Below are positions 35,044 through 48,021 of a stretch of 64,000 nucleotides of DNA, piece by piece. Source of the stretch: Ulva prolifera (Eukaryota > Chlorophyta > Ulvophyceae > Ulvales > Ulvaceae). Each line of letters begins with the position of its first letter. Within the stretch, counting starts at the first letter, position 1. The stretch covers positions 1 to 64,000 of the forward strand of contig CM041203.1 in NCBI GenBank assembly GCA_023078555.1. Direction: 5' to 3'. The notes under the pieces are model-generated. The model saw only the letters and a list, made by a program, of their open reading frames with translations. It had not been told where the DNA came from and ran no database searches. The translations under genes were made by a program, and so were the position numbers.

Positions 35044-37431
35044 TCATCGCTGTACCACACTCTCGAGCACGTCAAAATACGTAGGGAATGTCTTCTTGGT
35101 GCATTTAGGGTCTAGAATCGTCACAGGTGTGCCGCAACATGCGGCCAATGAGAAGGCCATGGCCATGCGATGGTCATCATATGTCTCAATCTCTACACCC
35201 TCATTAATCTTACCACCCGCTGGTGGTGTGATGACGCAGTAGTCCTCTCCTTCTTCGACTGTTGCACCAAGCTTGGTCAGCTCGTTCACAATAGCCTTCA
35301 TGCGCTCTGTTTCCTTGACCCTCCAGTTGTAGACGTCACGGATGGTGGTGGGCCTGCACCAGTGCGTACTGTATACTGCTCAAACTATAAATAGTACACA
35401 TCCAGCGCACAAATCTTCCATGTGAATACCGCACCCGTCTGCGAGAAGCGCCGCCACCGCGGCTGTCATAGCTGCATCAGGAATGTCGTTGCAGTTGTGG
35501 TCAAAGTTCAAGAGGGGTAGCTCGGGCCCCGTGAGATTGATCGCATTGGGCTCATACTCGACCTTTGCACCCATCAGCCCCATCACCTCTGCAAATCGGA
35601 CGTCTCCCTGCAATCACAGGCAGTTCTCAATTATATGCCTGCAACACCAAGCAGAAGCAGCCCCGATCGCATGGGAAGCGGGGCCCCTGCAGCCACCATG
35701 ATCTGGCGCTAGTGTTCAGCCATCGCTGCATGTATCTGTAGCAGCATCACATGTGCTTGAACGGCAATGCTGGAAAGATAGCAGAACTTGGCATGCAGTG
35801 TCACCTCTACTGCGCATCACTGTGCAGGCCCATCTCAAACAGCGGCCTTTGCACACAATGTAGCCCTGTTGCATGTAGCCATATTCACTGAAAGCATACA
35901 GGGTACGAAAGCCTCAGCTGGAGGCACGTACTTGCACAGATTCAGAGCCACAGCCAACCACTCTAATAGTGCCTCCTGTCATTGTTGCGCCTGCAAGGAA
36001 GTACGAAGCTGATGAGGCATCGCCCTCCACAAAGACAGTGCCTGGAGTCTGGTAGGTCTGACATCCAGGGATGTGCAGCTTCTGCAGGCCTTCGAGGCGA
36101 TTGACAACGATCCCGAACTTCTCCATCAGCTTGATTGTCATCTCCACGTAGGGTTTTGACACAAGCTCGTCCTTAATCGTGATCTCTATCCCCTGCAGAC
36201 AGCGCTTGAGACCTTGTGGCCTCGCACGACTGCAGCGGGCACTGAGCACCGGACCAAAAGTCACCCAGCAGATGAACTGACTGGCTCAATGGATGCAGGG
36301 AAGCATGATGCAGGTGTACACTCGACATACTACTGCAGAGTCCCAGTGATATGCACTGGGTTTAGGAGAGCTAGAGCGGCAGAAGCTTTGTGTTTGACAC
36401 ATTGGGAGTTCGTTGACGCGGGCCTGGGCGTGCGGGTTGACTCAGCCAGTGCCAGCACGATGCCACACCTTCTCGTCAGTGGCTAGTGGGGACGCCATCA
36501 GAAGCGCAGTGAGGTACTGACTGGACACCGCGCCTGAGATGCTGATGCTGCCAGCAGGCAGACCAGCCGCTTGGACCCGCACTGGCGGGCAGCCCGTTCC
36601 GAGTGTGCACTCTGCGTCAACACCCAGCTGCACAAGGCCATCAACGAGGTCTGCAATCGGCCGCTCGCGCATGCGTTCGACGCCATCAAGCACAAATTCG
36701 CCACGGCCGGCGGCCGCAACTGCGGCGGTGAGCGGCCGCATCGCTGTGCCTGCGTTCCCGAGAGAGAGCTCTGCCCCAGCTGAGGGGAAGGTGCCAGCAC
36801 AGCCATGAACGGTGAGTTTGGAATTGGGCCAGTCCTCCTCTAGTTCGATGCCCAGGTCCTTCAGGGCTCCGACCATGTAGCGAATATCATCAGAGTCCTG
36901 TACAGGTGGTGGTGATGGGGTGCCTTAGTGAGTGTGGCATAGACTGAAGCGCAAGGTAGAGATATGAGGATGTCAGCTGCTTCAACCGCATGATATGGAA
37001 GGGATTCGTTTGGAGAACGTACGAGGATGTTTTCGACCACTGTGGTGCCTTCAGCTAAGGCCGCAAGCAGAAGGGCTCGGTTAGACAGGGACTTGCTGCC
37101 AGGAAGCCTGACTTCACCACTGATTTTCTTGATGGGCTCGACAACGAGCTTCTCGTCTGCAGTGATGTGAATGGCTGTCAGAGCATGAAGCACGAGAACG
37201 GGGTGATGCACTAATACAGTTCCCACTCTCAAGTGCAAAAGCGGCATTCATGATGCCACGGCAGCATGTGCATAGAGCAGCGGTACCTGTTGCTATCGCT
37301 TGGACGGGCTGCACAATGCGGGATTGGCTCCGCAAAGTGGCGATGCGCTGATCGCGTCGGAACGAGGGCTGCCATGGCTGCCGATGCCGACATGCCCAGT
37401 TCACAGGGTGAGTGCGAATAGATCCAATCAT
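35044..37431 (-). CDS. 5-enolpyruvylshikimate-3-phosphate synthase (EPSPS), plant type
   Basis: It joins shikimate-3-phosphate and phosphoenolpyruvate in the shikimate pathway, normally in the plastid. Six exons chain in phase: 37431-37287, 37156-37023, 36897-36469, 36192-35932, 35607-35435 and 35353-35044, giving 483 residues. An Arg/Gln-rich N-terminal stretch of about 48 residues looks like a transit peptide. Substrate-site motifs are intact: [98 protein letters not shown] and [14 protein letters not shown]. The PEP-binding loop has the ordinary Gly and Pro, so the enzyme is expected to be the glyphosate-sensitive class I form. A different ATG at 37393 gives a more typical Ala-rich leader but is out of phase with exon 2, so I chose 37431. 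It is a single-function enzyme, not part of a fungal AROM fusion. Confidence 0.95.
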
Positions 37432-38432
37432 CACACCAAATGCGGCACAGCTCCTCCAATTCAAGGGACTATGTATGTGCTTGCAGCGCAAAAGCCAGCT
37501 GTCACGCACGCCGCACTAAGCTTTTGCCGGCCGATACCAGCAGCCTGTCGTGGCAAATCGGACTCAGAGACAGAGACTGTTTGCTACACAGCATCACACA
37601 GCCCAATTGATGGTCCGTATGGCCGGTGCACAGAACCGACACAGCTTCAGCTTTTCGTTCGCAGTGAATGGTCCAAGTACGTCATGCATTCATGTACAGG
37701 CGCGGCATCTAAAGCGCCTGGAGACGGAGCTCTGGAGGGTTACCTGAACAACAGCCGTCTGGAACTCGTCAGATGGGTGCTTCAGCTCTGCGTTCAGGGC
37801 CCGATTACGACAGATTCCCTTTGAAGGGGCCTGTGGCGCTGCATATTTGCTGTGCGGGGCACAGACTATGACCAATCGCCCACAGCCAGCAGTGCTTGAT
37901 CGATCTGCTCACCAGCAGCGGTTTATATATACTTTTAGGGATATAAATGCTGTTTGTGGGCGATGATGTAGACAGACTGGAGATATCGAGCTTCTGCGTC
38001 AACAGTTTCTCCGTGAGATAACATGTATGCAGCTTTTTGACATGCAACTGAAGTATGTATCCCACTACCATGCCTCCCTAGCATATGTTCACGTCGGATA
38101 CGTGGTGTGGGGCTCATGTGATGGTGCACGGACCTGTGTTCGCCGTTGCCTTGCTTGAATCAGCCGTCTGCCATTCGAGATGGAGGTCTTCGTTTGTCGA
38201 GGGCAGTGGTTGTGCCATCGTTCTAGGGCTCGGCGGGCGTTTCTGTTCCATTCTTCGTTCTCGTCCAAGTGATGACGAGGCAAACCGTGCATTCAAGTTC
38301 TACCGAAACACTGACGCTCTTGAATTGCGCCAGCACCTTCTACATTGGCGGTAACTTCCATGCAATTTACTCCTTCGCAGGGGTCGAGCGATGTTTCAAT
38401 TTGCAGGCTCGCGCGCTAGCTATAGCTGCGAC
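37432..38432. promoter_or_regulatory. Divergent upstream region of EPSPS and ATG2
   Basis: The two genes are head to head across 1.0 kb, so this holds both promoters and 5' untranslated parts. I see no supported gene in it and no single motif I would name. An acceptor-like TTTGCAG at about 38405 just upstream of the ATG2 start suggests a 5' untranslated intron. Confidence 0.35.
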
Positions 38433-41400
38433 ATGGATTACCTTTCCTCGGCTTCCGAGTGGCTTCAGCGGCATGCAGTGCACTTGCTGCTGCGCCATGG
38501 TCTGTCGCACATTTTTGCCAACCAAGTTGATCTCGATCAGCTCAAAGTGCAGCTGCGCCGACATGCGTTGCGCAAGTGTATGACATGGCATGGCCAGCTC
38601 ACTGATATTGAGATCAGCAAGGACTTCCTAAATCAGCATGCGGTACGTGTCTTCATGACACACAAGCATTTATCAGGCTGTGATCTGGCCTCGTAGTGTC
38701 ACATTGATTGTACAGGCTTGGGCAGACTGATTTGCGCTGCAGGTCCCGTTGGGGGTAGAGATCGACCGGGCTGTTGTGGGGGCAATAGAAGTGGGGATAT
38801 CGTTTACTGGCCCGTCATTGACATTACGCTTATCAGACCTGCACATCCACGCAAAGCCTCACAACCCAAATGAGGACGACGAGTCACAGCCACCTGGCAC
38901 TGCTGGACGCCAAGAACCGTGTGGTGTGACTTCCGGCAGCCACATCCCAGACGCCACAGCACACCCGAGCCTGACATGACGTGACAATATCCACGCGCGT
39001 GCCTTGCTTCTAAACTCACGAATCTGGTGTGCTTTTGCAGCAGAAAACTGCACCAACCTACCCTTCCGCAGCTAGCTCACAGCACTACCGCCTGCTCCTG
39101 CTTTTCCTGAAGGGTGGTCATTGCAAAACACGGACATCAAGAGAAATTACACTATCACTGCTCCCTGCATGTACACGTGGATTGTTATGCGCACACGGGC
39201 ACACTCCTGCTGCATCCCTTTTTACTGCTTGGCCACTGCAGGTACAGAGCCCCCTGGCGCTGCAGCGCCACCCACAGCCACATCCACCCTCCTTGACCGG
39301 CTGAAGCCCATGGCAGCCGCGGTTGAGCGCATGCTCAATACGGTTTCCTGCTGTGTTGATCGCCTCCACATTCACCTCCACCTCCCCGCCCCTGACCCAC
39401 CCTGTGCACCCCCGGAGGCCCCCCCCAGCCCAGACACGAACCGTCACCCGTCAGACCGTGCTCACACGCAGCGCAGCTGGTGTGTTGTGCTCAGTGCTGG
39501 AAGCGTCAAGCTGGTGGACACGTCCGACTGCTTCATGGCGCCGCCGGGTATTCTCGGCGACGCGGCGGTGACCCTCGACCCGGAGCGCCCCGTCGAGGTC
39601 TCCAAGTCCCTCTTCTGGGACAACCTCCGCATGACCATTGTGCCCGACGATGGCGCCCCTGCTGCACAGCACAGCCATGGGACCGCAGCTGCAGCAGGTA
39701 TGCCCGGTAGTCCTCGGTCACCGGGAGGAGAGAGTCGGGGCGATGCGATCGTGCGAGGGCGCCCGCTGCCGTCTGCTGACGGGGCAGCTGGCATTCCAAG
39801 ATCGCCGCAGGTCTGCGACCCGTGGGCTGACTTCGAAACCGGCAAGGGGTTTGTGGACCCTGGTGGTGATTCACATGGGGCCGCGGCGGCAGCCTGGCCG
39901 CGAGATACACCCAGTGCCACTGCTTGCGGCAGTGCTGCGGGCGGCACATCTGCGGCCGAGAGCCCTTTGCAGCAAGCGTGCCACGGCAGCAGGCCGCCAC
40001 GGGAGGACGGAGAGAGCGAGTACAGCCAGGATTTCAGAGACGCGGAGGAGATGCTGGAGGACGCTTCGGGGCCGGGGGAGGAGTGCAGGGGTGAGGAGGA
40101 GGAGGTCGTGCTCTTCACAGGCGCGGGGGTCTCCGGCTGGCGAGGCAAGGCAACGCTGCAGCTGGCGTGGGCGGCGGTATCGGAGGGGGGCGCACTGAGA
40201 AGCGTGAAGGTTGCGGTCCAGAGTTCTGAAGGGGCTGTGGTGGCACTTGCAGCGGAGCAGGTGGGGGCGCTTGCAGAGGCGGCTGCTGTGGCGCTGGCGG
40301 CTGTAGAGCAGCGGGCGCGCGTGCGCGAGCGAGCGGCAGCCGGGCCGCCAGTCGCGCTCGCAGATGTGACAGCGTCCATGCTGGACGTGCTGCGGCCCGG
40401 GCTCGGCATGCACGACGTGCTTGCGATGGCGGCGGAGGAGGGGGGCCTGGATGGGGGCCCCACGGGGGCGCGGTATGGGGAGGCGTCAGGGATGACAGAG
40501 ATGCATGATGCGCGGTCAATGCTCGCAAGCAGCATGGTGGTGAGGGAGCACGCCCCGCAGGCTCCGGAGGCGCCGTCGTGGGAGGTGCGGCTGGACCTAC
40601 AGCCGCCGGAGTTGAAGGCTGGCGCGGCGGAGGCGGTGCCGGCGGTTGCGGTGTCGGTCTGGGACTCGACGGCGCCAGGCCTAACCGGCAGCAGAGCGCC
40701 GGTGTTTGGCGTGATCGCAGAGGTGGGCAGTGTGACAGCTTGCGCTCGACAGAGCGCTGGTGTGCCGCTGAAGGCGTCGTCTCGGATCCAAGGTGTGTCT
40801 CCTGCTCTTGCTCCGATCGTCTTGCCCCCAGGTGGTCACTGAGATCATCGCAGCTCCTTTGGTTTACGTCCCCATGGCCTGAGATCACACAGGCCCGTGT
40901 GGGTCACTGCCAGGCTGCCTACAGCACCCACATGCCCACTACGTTTGATCTACAGCTTTGCTTCCGATTCTCATGATGACACATCGGATCGTACACGCTG
41001 TGCGAGGCTGCTGCTCGTGAGGTCTCCACTGTAGCACAAGACGCACTGGTGACCGTGCCACTGCTGCAGGGCCGCAGGTGCTAGCGTGTCTCTGCACGGA
41101 GCTGCATGAGCAGCATGGTGGCGACGTGGAGCGGCAGGCCGCCGTCCGCATCCCGGCGCTCTTGCACGTGGCGCCGCCGGCGCCCGCCGCAGCGCCCTGT
41201 GCGACCATGGACACCCCTGCGTCCCCGGGGGCCCCCCCGGACCGCCGCGCCGCTCCACTGCACCTGCACCGCCTGCTGCCGGGTGCGGAGGGTGACATGC
41301 ATGCGTGGCCCCTCATTGCGCCGGCTCTGCCGGCGCATCGCATGTGCCGCTGCCAGATGACAGCGGGTAAAGCACACGCCGACGAGGTGGTGTTGCGACT

Positions 41401-44400
41401 GCCGCCATATGCGGTGACTGTGCCGATAGCGTCTGTGCAGCTTGCCGCGCAGCTCGCAGGCCGGCTGGCGATGGCCACAGATGCGCTCACAGCTGGCACG
41501 GACGGGCACGCTCTGGGTCGCGGCAGCCAGGCCGGGCCCGGTGCAGATGTGTGGGGCTCGATGGTGCCGGGGGCAAGCATAGCTAGCAAGCAGCAGCGAC
41601 GTCCGCTGCACATCCTGGTGCTTTTCTAGTTGCCGTCATGGGTGCTCATCGTTTTTTGAACTGCTGCTTTGCACAGACCGATGGATGTGTCAGCCATGCC
41701 CGCAAGGACCATTCTGTATAGCTGCTGCTTGCAGAACGCATAGTTCTCAGGCACGTTTGTGCAACAGATCGTGCAGTGGCAGTCTGCCGCTGACAACATG
41801 CATTGATGGCGCATGAATGACGCTGCATACTGAAGTGCGTGCAGCATACCTGAGACGCCTGGTGCCACAGTTTCGACTATGCAGGTCACCCTGCCGCGGC
41901 TGTTCTGCGCACTACTCGCGGAGCCCGCCGCTGCACCTGCGCGGTCCATGTGGAGCGGCATGAGCACGCCACGCTCCTCGCCCAGCACGCCCAGCGCACA
42001 CCTGGTGCTGGACCTGCGATGCTCTGCACCCGCGGGCTGCGCCGCAAACGACCTGCCCCCCCTGCTGAAGCTCATCTATGACCCGCACTGCAGCCGTCCG
42101 CTACACGCGGATGCCGCCGTGTCATCCCTCAGCTTCCTCCTCGTGTCCGCCGTCCCACACGGTGGCATGCATGCGCATTGCATAGCTGGGCTTGTGGCGC
42201 CACAGCGTGGTGCGAGCAGCCCGGCCGATGCAAGCACGATACACGGCTATCAGGTGTCTCCGGCTGCACTGCGGCTGTTCGTGTCCCTCAAGGCGGGCGC
42301 GCGATGCGGTGTCATCGGCGACCCAGTCGCACGGGCATGGATGCAGGCCAATGCGCACTGCCGCTGTGATTGGCAGCTGGGCACCGGCCCGGCACAGCCG
42401 CACGCCGCGTCGCTTGCGAGCACGTACGCGCCGCCTGCAGCCGGGGTGCTGTTCCCGGTCGCGTTTTCAGCCGCGGAAGTCGAAGAGGCGGCGCACGCCG
42501 GCAGCACGGCCGTGATCACACTCCGTGCACCGCAAGTGTCTGCGTTTGTGTCTGAGGAGCAGCTCACGGGGCTGATGGTGCTGGTGGGCACCGCGATGGC
42601 GCGGGCGCGCGTGCCGGCGGCGGAAGACGCTCCGCCAGTCGACACCGCGACGCACGTCGCGGTGAACGTTGCCGCGGCGGTGCGGCTGCGCATTCAGCGC
42701 TCCGACGGCTGTACGGACATCGACGTCGGGCGCGTGGCGTGTGTGCTGGGCCAGGGTATCGGCAGCGTCGCCGGCGCGATGGTCGTGCACTTGACTGCAA
42801 CCGGCCTACGCATTGTGCAGCGAAGCCCGGGCGACGAAGCACCGCCGGCGCTACTCTTCCACGTCCCCCCGCCGACTTCGACTGAGGTGCGGGGTGGATC
42901 TCGAACTGCCATTCTCGCGCGCTGCTGTGATCGGCGGCTCGATTGACTGCTCGTGCGTCGCTCAGCGTGACTGGAGCAGCATCGACCGTTCCCTTTCTTC
43001 AGGCTTTGTATTGGTGCACCATGTATGCATGTGCATTGCGGAGGCCGCGTGTTGATTCTCTTGCGTATAAAGGATCACCACATGTGTAAAACTCACAAAG
43101 GTGTCTGTCGCAAACATCCAGAATTCACAACACGCTTCACACAGCTGCTTGTCACTGGACCACGGTGGAGATTCTCAAGTGCGCGCCACCCCTGGCCTGA
43201 CTCCGCATGCCGGCCAACCACGGGATCTTCAGCACCGCCTCACAGCCCATGAACAGCAAAAACCCTGTTGCCGCAGGGTGCGATGCCGCGTCTCGAGGTC
43301 GTGAGCGCGTCGCAGCCGCTGGAGCAGCAGCCGGCCATCGGCGCGCTGCGCACGCGCACCCTCACGTCACACCACATGAAGCGTGCCACCTTTGGCACCC
43401 TTGGCGGCGACCTCGCCCTCTCCTGGCTTAACCGCCTCTCCGACCTCTTCCAGCTGCCGGCACCCTGCATGCCCGCCCCCGTCGCCGTGTCCGAGTCCTC
43501 CACACACCTCTCGCTCGAGGACTGCGCGCTCGGCTACATGCCGCCAGCCGCCGCCGCGGCCGCTGCCCCGCAGTCGCTGAACGCCGCGGCCTTTGTCGCG
43601 TTTGCACGCGGGCTGCACACGTACACGGCTGGCTCAGCGCGGCACGTGGACGTGACGGCCGTGCATGTTGCAGTCGGCCGGGTGCGCTCCGGCGGACTCG
43701 CGCCGTGGGCCTGCGCACCGCCGCCGGCCGGCTGGACAGCCCAGTCCTGCGCGGCGCTCGGGCTCGACCTGATCGCATCAGAGGACGCGGCGTGCGTCGT
43801 GCTGGACGCGGCTGCGCCAGTGGACAGCGACCCTGCAGACGCGCTGCCGCCGGCGCCCGCCGCAACCGACTCCGCGGCGGCGCCGGCGCCTTGTTTGGCC
43901 GCAAGCGAGCACCCAGGCATCGGTGCATTCGGGGGGCCTGCCGGTGCAGACCCCCTCCTGGCGCACGTGCAGCGGCGGCGGGCCGCGGAGGAGCGGCTCC
44001 CCTTCGCTGCCGCGGATCCTTGGCCGGTGCGGGTATCAAGTGTGGCGGGAGGTCCGCCGCGTGCAGCGGCTGCATCGCGGCGCCCATGTCCGCACGTGCT
44101 CCGCCAGCCTGCACCTGCCCCGGCGTCTGCAGAGCAGGGGCTACCCACTGTCGATGATCATGAAGACGAGGACGTCGACACAGGTCCGGCCACGACACAG
44201 CTGTCACACAGCGGCTCCAGCAAGGGCATGCAGGTGTTTGCGGGATCTCCGGGTGACTCCGACGTTGAGGTGCTGAGCGGCCGGGACGCATGCATGATGG
44301 CCGTCACGCGGCTGCAGCTGCAGCGGCTCTCCGTCATGCTGACGCCGGACTCCTGTGCCCTCGTGCAGAGCCTCGGCGAGCAGCTAGCTGCCTCATTTGC

Positions 44401-47400
44401 TGTAGCAGGGGACGCTGCTGGTGCAGATGCCTGCGCCGCTGGCAGCGGCGCCACTGTTGCGGATGACGGTGCAACAGAGGCCGCGGCAAGCGATTCGGGC
44501 TCTCTCGCAGACTCACACGCTGCGTGCGGGGTGCCGGGGGGCCTCGCACTGGATGTGGCGGCTGCCACGGCGGCACACGAGGTGCGCTGTGCGGTCGCGG
44601 CTGCCCTGACTTGCGGCAGTGGCAGTGGGACTGCGCGCGGGAATACTGCTGTAGACAGTGCGCGCAATCCGTCAAGCACCGGGGCGCCTGCGTGGCCAGA
44701 GGACCTCTCCGAGCGACGCTTTGGCGGGGGCAGCAGCGTGCATAGTACGCATGACGCGCTCGTCACAGGCACGTCCCACGGGGGCCAGATCGAAGCGGCA
44801 GCCGACCCAGCAGGCATGCTAGCGGAAAGCCGGAGAAGTGCGCACAGCGGCGTGTGGAGCGATGTCTCTGGGACGGACTCTCGCTGCTCCACCAGGGATG
44901 AGCCAGCTGTGCAGGATCTCACGATGTCACACATATTCGAGGAGGGGCCCAGCTCCACCGATGGCCACAGCGTGGGTGTGAGCGGTAGCCCTTGCACTGC
45001 GACGCCCACAACTAGCCGCAGCAGCCCTGGCCGCCCCACCGCAGCGCCAGCACTCGACCAAACTCTATTTGTTGATGCATCATCGACCCTGATTGCGTCA
45101 AGCATGTTGTCCCCCGGCGACCTCACGTCCACGCTCGACTGTCCCGAAGCGATTTCGGAGCATAGCCGCGGCGCAAGGCCGCTTCACGCGCCCAATGCGG
45201 CTCTGCTGCCGCAGCATGCGTCTCCGGAGAGCATAATGCATGACATGTTGCTCGCAGGCGGGAGCGTGATCGCTGTCGGGACCTGCGGAGGGCCAGCGAA
45301 CCCTGGGCAGGGCCTGTCATCGGCAGGAATACCCACAGAGCAGGAGGCTGATGGGGTTGTCCTCTCGGACCTTCAGGGTTCTTCGGCCGGGCTCCTGTCG
45401 GCGGTGGTGGAACGGTACATCGGTGCGGAGGATTCGCCGCCACCGCCACGGCTGCAAGAGCCAGTAGTAGGCAGGCTCGGCAGCCAGTACCCAGATAGTT
45501 GCCGCCGCGTGTCGGTGGTGGCGGAGAGCGTGACCGTGTTGCTGCGCCCAGACGGCGTGCCAGTTGCGGACCTGGCGGCGGCCGCGCGCATGCGCGGCGG
45601 CAACGGCCTTGTGCGCTTGCGCGTCGCTGCAGTGCGCCTGCAGCATGACACTTTCCCGGCGGGCGCACCAAGCCACATGCGGGTCGCGGCCGCGGCGCGC
45701 GCGGTCACCGCGCAGCAGGCCGGGTTTGGTGCGCGGTCTCACAATGGTGGAGGCGGCGGCGTGCAGTGGCGGCCGCTCGCGGCGCAGCTGCAGCACGGAC
45801 CGAGCGACCCGCGGCGGGACGTGCTGCGCATGCTGGTGCGGGTGGCCGACACAGAGCAGGGCACACGGGAGGCGTCCGCCTGGCTGCGGCTGCCCTCCCT
45901 GCGGCTGCACCTGGAACAGCCGTGCCTCCTCTTCCTGCGGGTGTGCTGCTGCCGGCTTGCCTGGGGCGGTGTGGCCTGGCGTGTTGCTTCTGAATCGGCT
46001 TTTCACGACCAACAACGAGGGAGAAAAATGAACAGAACCAACCTGTCATGTTGCCACTGAATGCATCCTGTACGACCTGCAACTGTATGGTCCACCTGAG
46101 TCAGGAACTGTGTTGCGGGATCACCGCATCACCTACATGCTTCAGCTGCCGAGGCGATGTGCGGTCGCGACAGCATGCGACAGCCTGCATTGGCACATCT
46201 GCTTGTTGTCTGCAGATTGCTCCTGCGACTGCTGTGCCCTGAGCCGCAGCAATAGTGCATGCGAGGCTGCAGGAAGACAAGCACGATGGCTGCTTGAGGT
46301 GCCTGTGTGCTGCAGGACTTTGACTCGGGCATCAAGCGGCAACGAGAGGCCAACCGAGGGGCAGCCCAGGCGGCCGGCGCCTCGCCGCCTGGGTCGCCCC
46401 GCAGCCTCAGCAGCGGGCAGACTACTGCCGCCAGCAGGGGCGCTGAGGGCGGCGGCCCCATGTCCGGACCGGAGGCGCTCGCGGCCTCCACAGACTCGTG
46501 CACGCTGCTTGTGTCGTTTGATGAGCCGCCGGCTGCGGCGGCGACGCTGCACAACGTCCTCTTCCGCACCGTGGAAATAGCTTCGTTCGTTTTGGCTGTT
46601 GACTATATCCCATCCACGGTACGCCGCCTATCGCAGGCCTGCTTTACAGGTAGGTGCTGTGCAGCCATGATGTATGGAGGTTATTTCTGCTCTATGCAGA
46701 CCAGGAGACAGCACTTTCGTTCAGTATCTATTCTGGGCAGATGTGGTGCCACTGTTGCTGGCGGTGGCTGCGCACCGCATGAGTCCCGCATGGATGCTCT
46801 ATGCGTGGATGCTCTATGCACACTCGTGCTGCAGTGTGCGCCTGGTGGCATGTGCTCAACCCGCTGCCTCTAGATACTTGAGTGCACCGTCACATTGCGG
46901 AGCTGGCCATGCAGGCAGACTACACAGCGCTTCGTGAGGGCTCTCTTTTTGAGCTCGTCAACCTTGTCAACTGGAACAATGTCCGCATCGAGTTCAAGGC
47001 AGCCTCCCTGCAGTGTGTGCACGGCGCAGAGGCGCTGCTGCGCCTGCTGGCCGGCCGCTGGCTTGCAGACATCCGGTCAAACCAGGCCGTGCGCGTGCTT
47101 GAGGGTGCAACCCCGGTGGCCTCGTTCGTGCGGCTCGGAACCGCCGTGCATCGCCTTGCATCACATGCTGCCACTATGCCAATTGCCAAGCAGGTATGTT
47201 CGTGCGACCGAGAGGGGCATCTGTGTAATGCTGTCACAATCGCGTCTATTCATGTGATCGGGCAATGGCATGGCGTGAGACTTTTTTTCTGTGCCTCCTT
47301 TCTGCAGGTTGGTGTACCATGTTGACCTGGCGATGACAGCTGCACAGTGAATTATCTCATCTGCACCTGGGCACCATGCGGAGCAGCCCCTGGAATGTTG

Positions 47401-47876
47401 CAGGGTCGGTGCGGTTGAGCTGACTGGGTGTGTCTTTGCAGCGTTTATCAAGGCCTGAACGGGAAGAAACGGTGGTCGCTCGAAGGCAGCTACATCGGAA
47501 TGCACGGTACCTGTTGCACACTCTGACCCTCGAAGCTCTGGGGCTGGGTGCCTGGGTTGCAGGTGGGACAGCAGGTCTCTTGGGTGTTTCAGTTCCCACA
47601 GTCTCGGCCGTCGAGGATGTCGGTGAGAGAGGGAATATATTTATGGAGAGTGCGGATTTGATTAGGAAGGAAGTAGGTGCAGCGTTGTTTGCTCTGCTAT
47701 CCCGGCCAGCGAATGCGGTGCAGCAGGGACAAGGCCTGCATGGGGCGGCTTGGGCTGCTGCCACTGCAGTGCCCCAAGCGATTAGGCGTCCCCTAGGTGC
47801 AACTGCAGCAGCCATGCAGAAAACCTGCATCGGTATGCAGCAGGCGTTCGAGTACACACTTCCACCACCTACATGA
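38433..47876 (+). CDS. ATG2: Autophagy-related protein 2 (ATG2), lipid-transfer protein
   Basis: ATG2 is a rod-shaped lipid-transfer protein that bridges the ER and the growing autophagosome. Nine exons chain in phase: 38433-38642, 38743 to about 38923, 39242-40792, 41070-41548, 41885-42886, 43277-45940, 46316-46618, 46915-47193 and 47442-47876, giving about 2367 residues, longer than Arabidopsis ATG2 (about 1890 or fewer). The N-terminal chorein segment is clear (LLLRHGLSHIF, VDLDQLKVQLRRHALR, then VPLGVEIDRAVVGAIEVGIS). Toward the C-terminus the ATG2 signature appears: EIASFVLAVDYIPSTV, ADYTALREGSLFELVNLVNW, RWLADIRSNQAVRVLEGATP and SFVRLGTAVHRLAS. The last exon gives the helical tail. The middle is Ala/Gly/Ser-rich, low-complexity sequence from a 2.7-kb exon, probably disordered loops. 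The exon 2 donor is the one uncertain border. Confidence 0.88.
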
Positions 47877-48021
47877 AGTGTTCCTGGCGGCTTTAGATTT
47901 GCTGCTTCCTGAAGTTTTCTTAGACTTCACCCTAGTTGCCTCGTACAGTGCAGATTCCGGTAGGTACCTCTCGACATATTTACAAATGAATAGGAACAGG
48001 ACATGATGGGACAAGTCATAC

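Noticed and set aside
37287..37393. Alternative EPSPS start with an Ala-rich leader at ATG 37393
   Set aside because: Its frame does not fit the phase of exon 2, while ATG 37431 does.
39462..40535. Minus-strand open frame of 357 codons
   Set aside because: It is the Ser/Pro-rich shadow of ATG2 exon 3, whose own frame shows splice phase agreement on both sides.
43428..45132. Long minus-strand frames rich in Arg, Ala and Pro
   Set aside because: They are antisense to the long GC-rich ATG2 exon and show no motif of their own.
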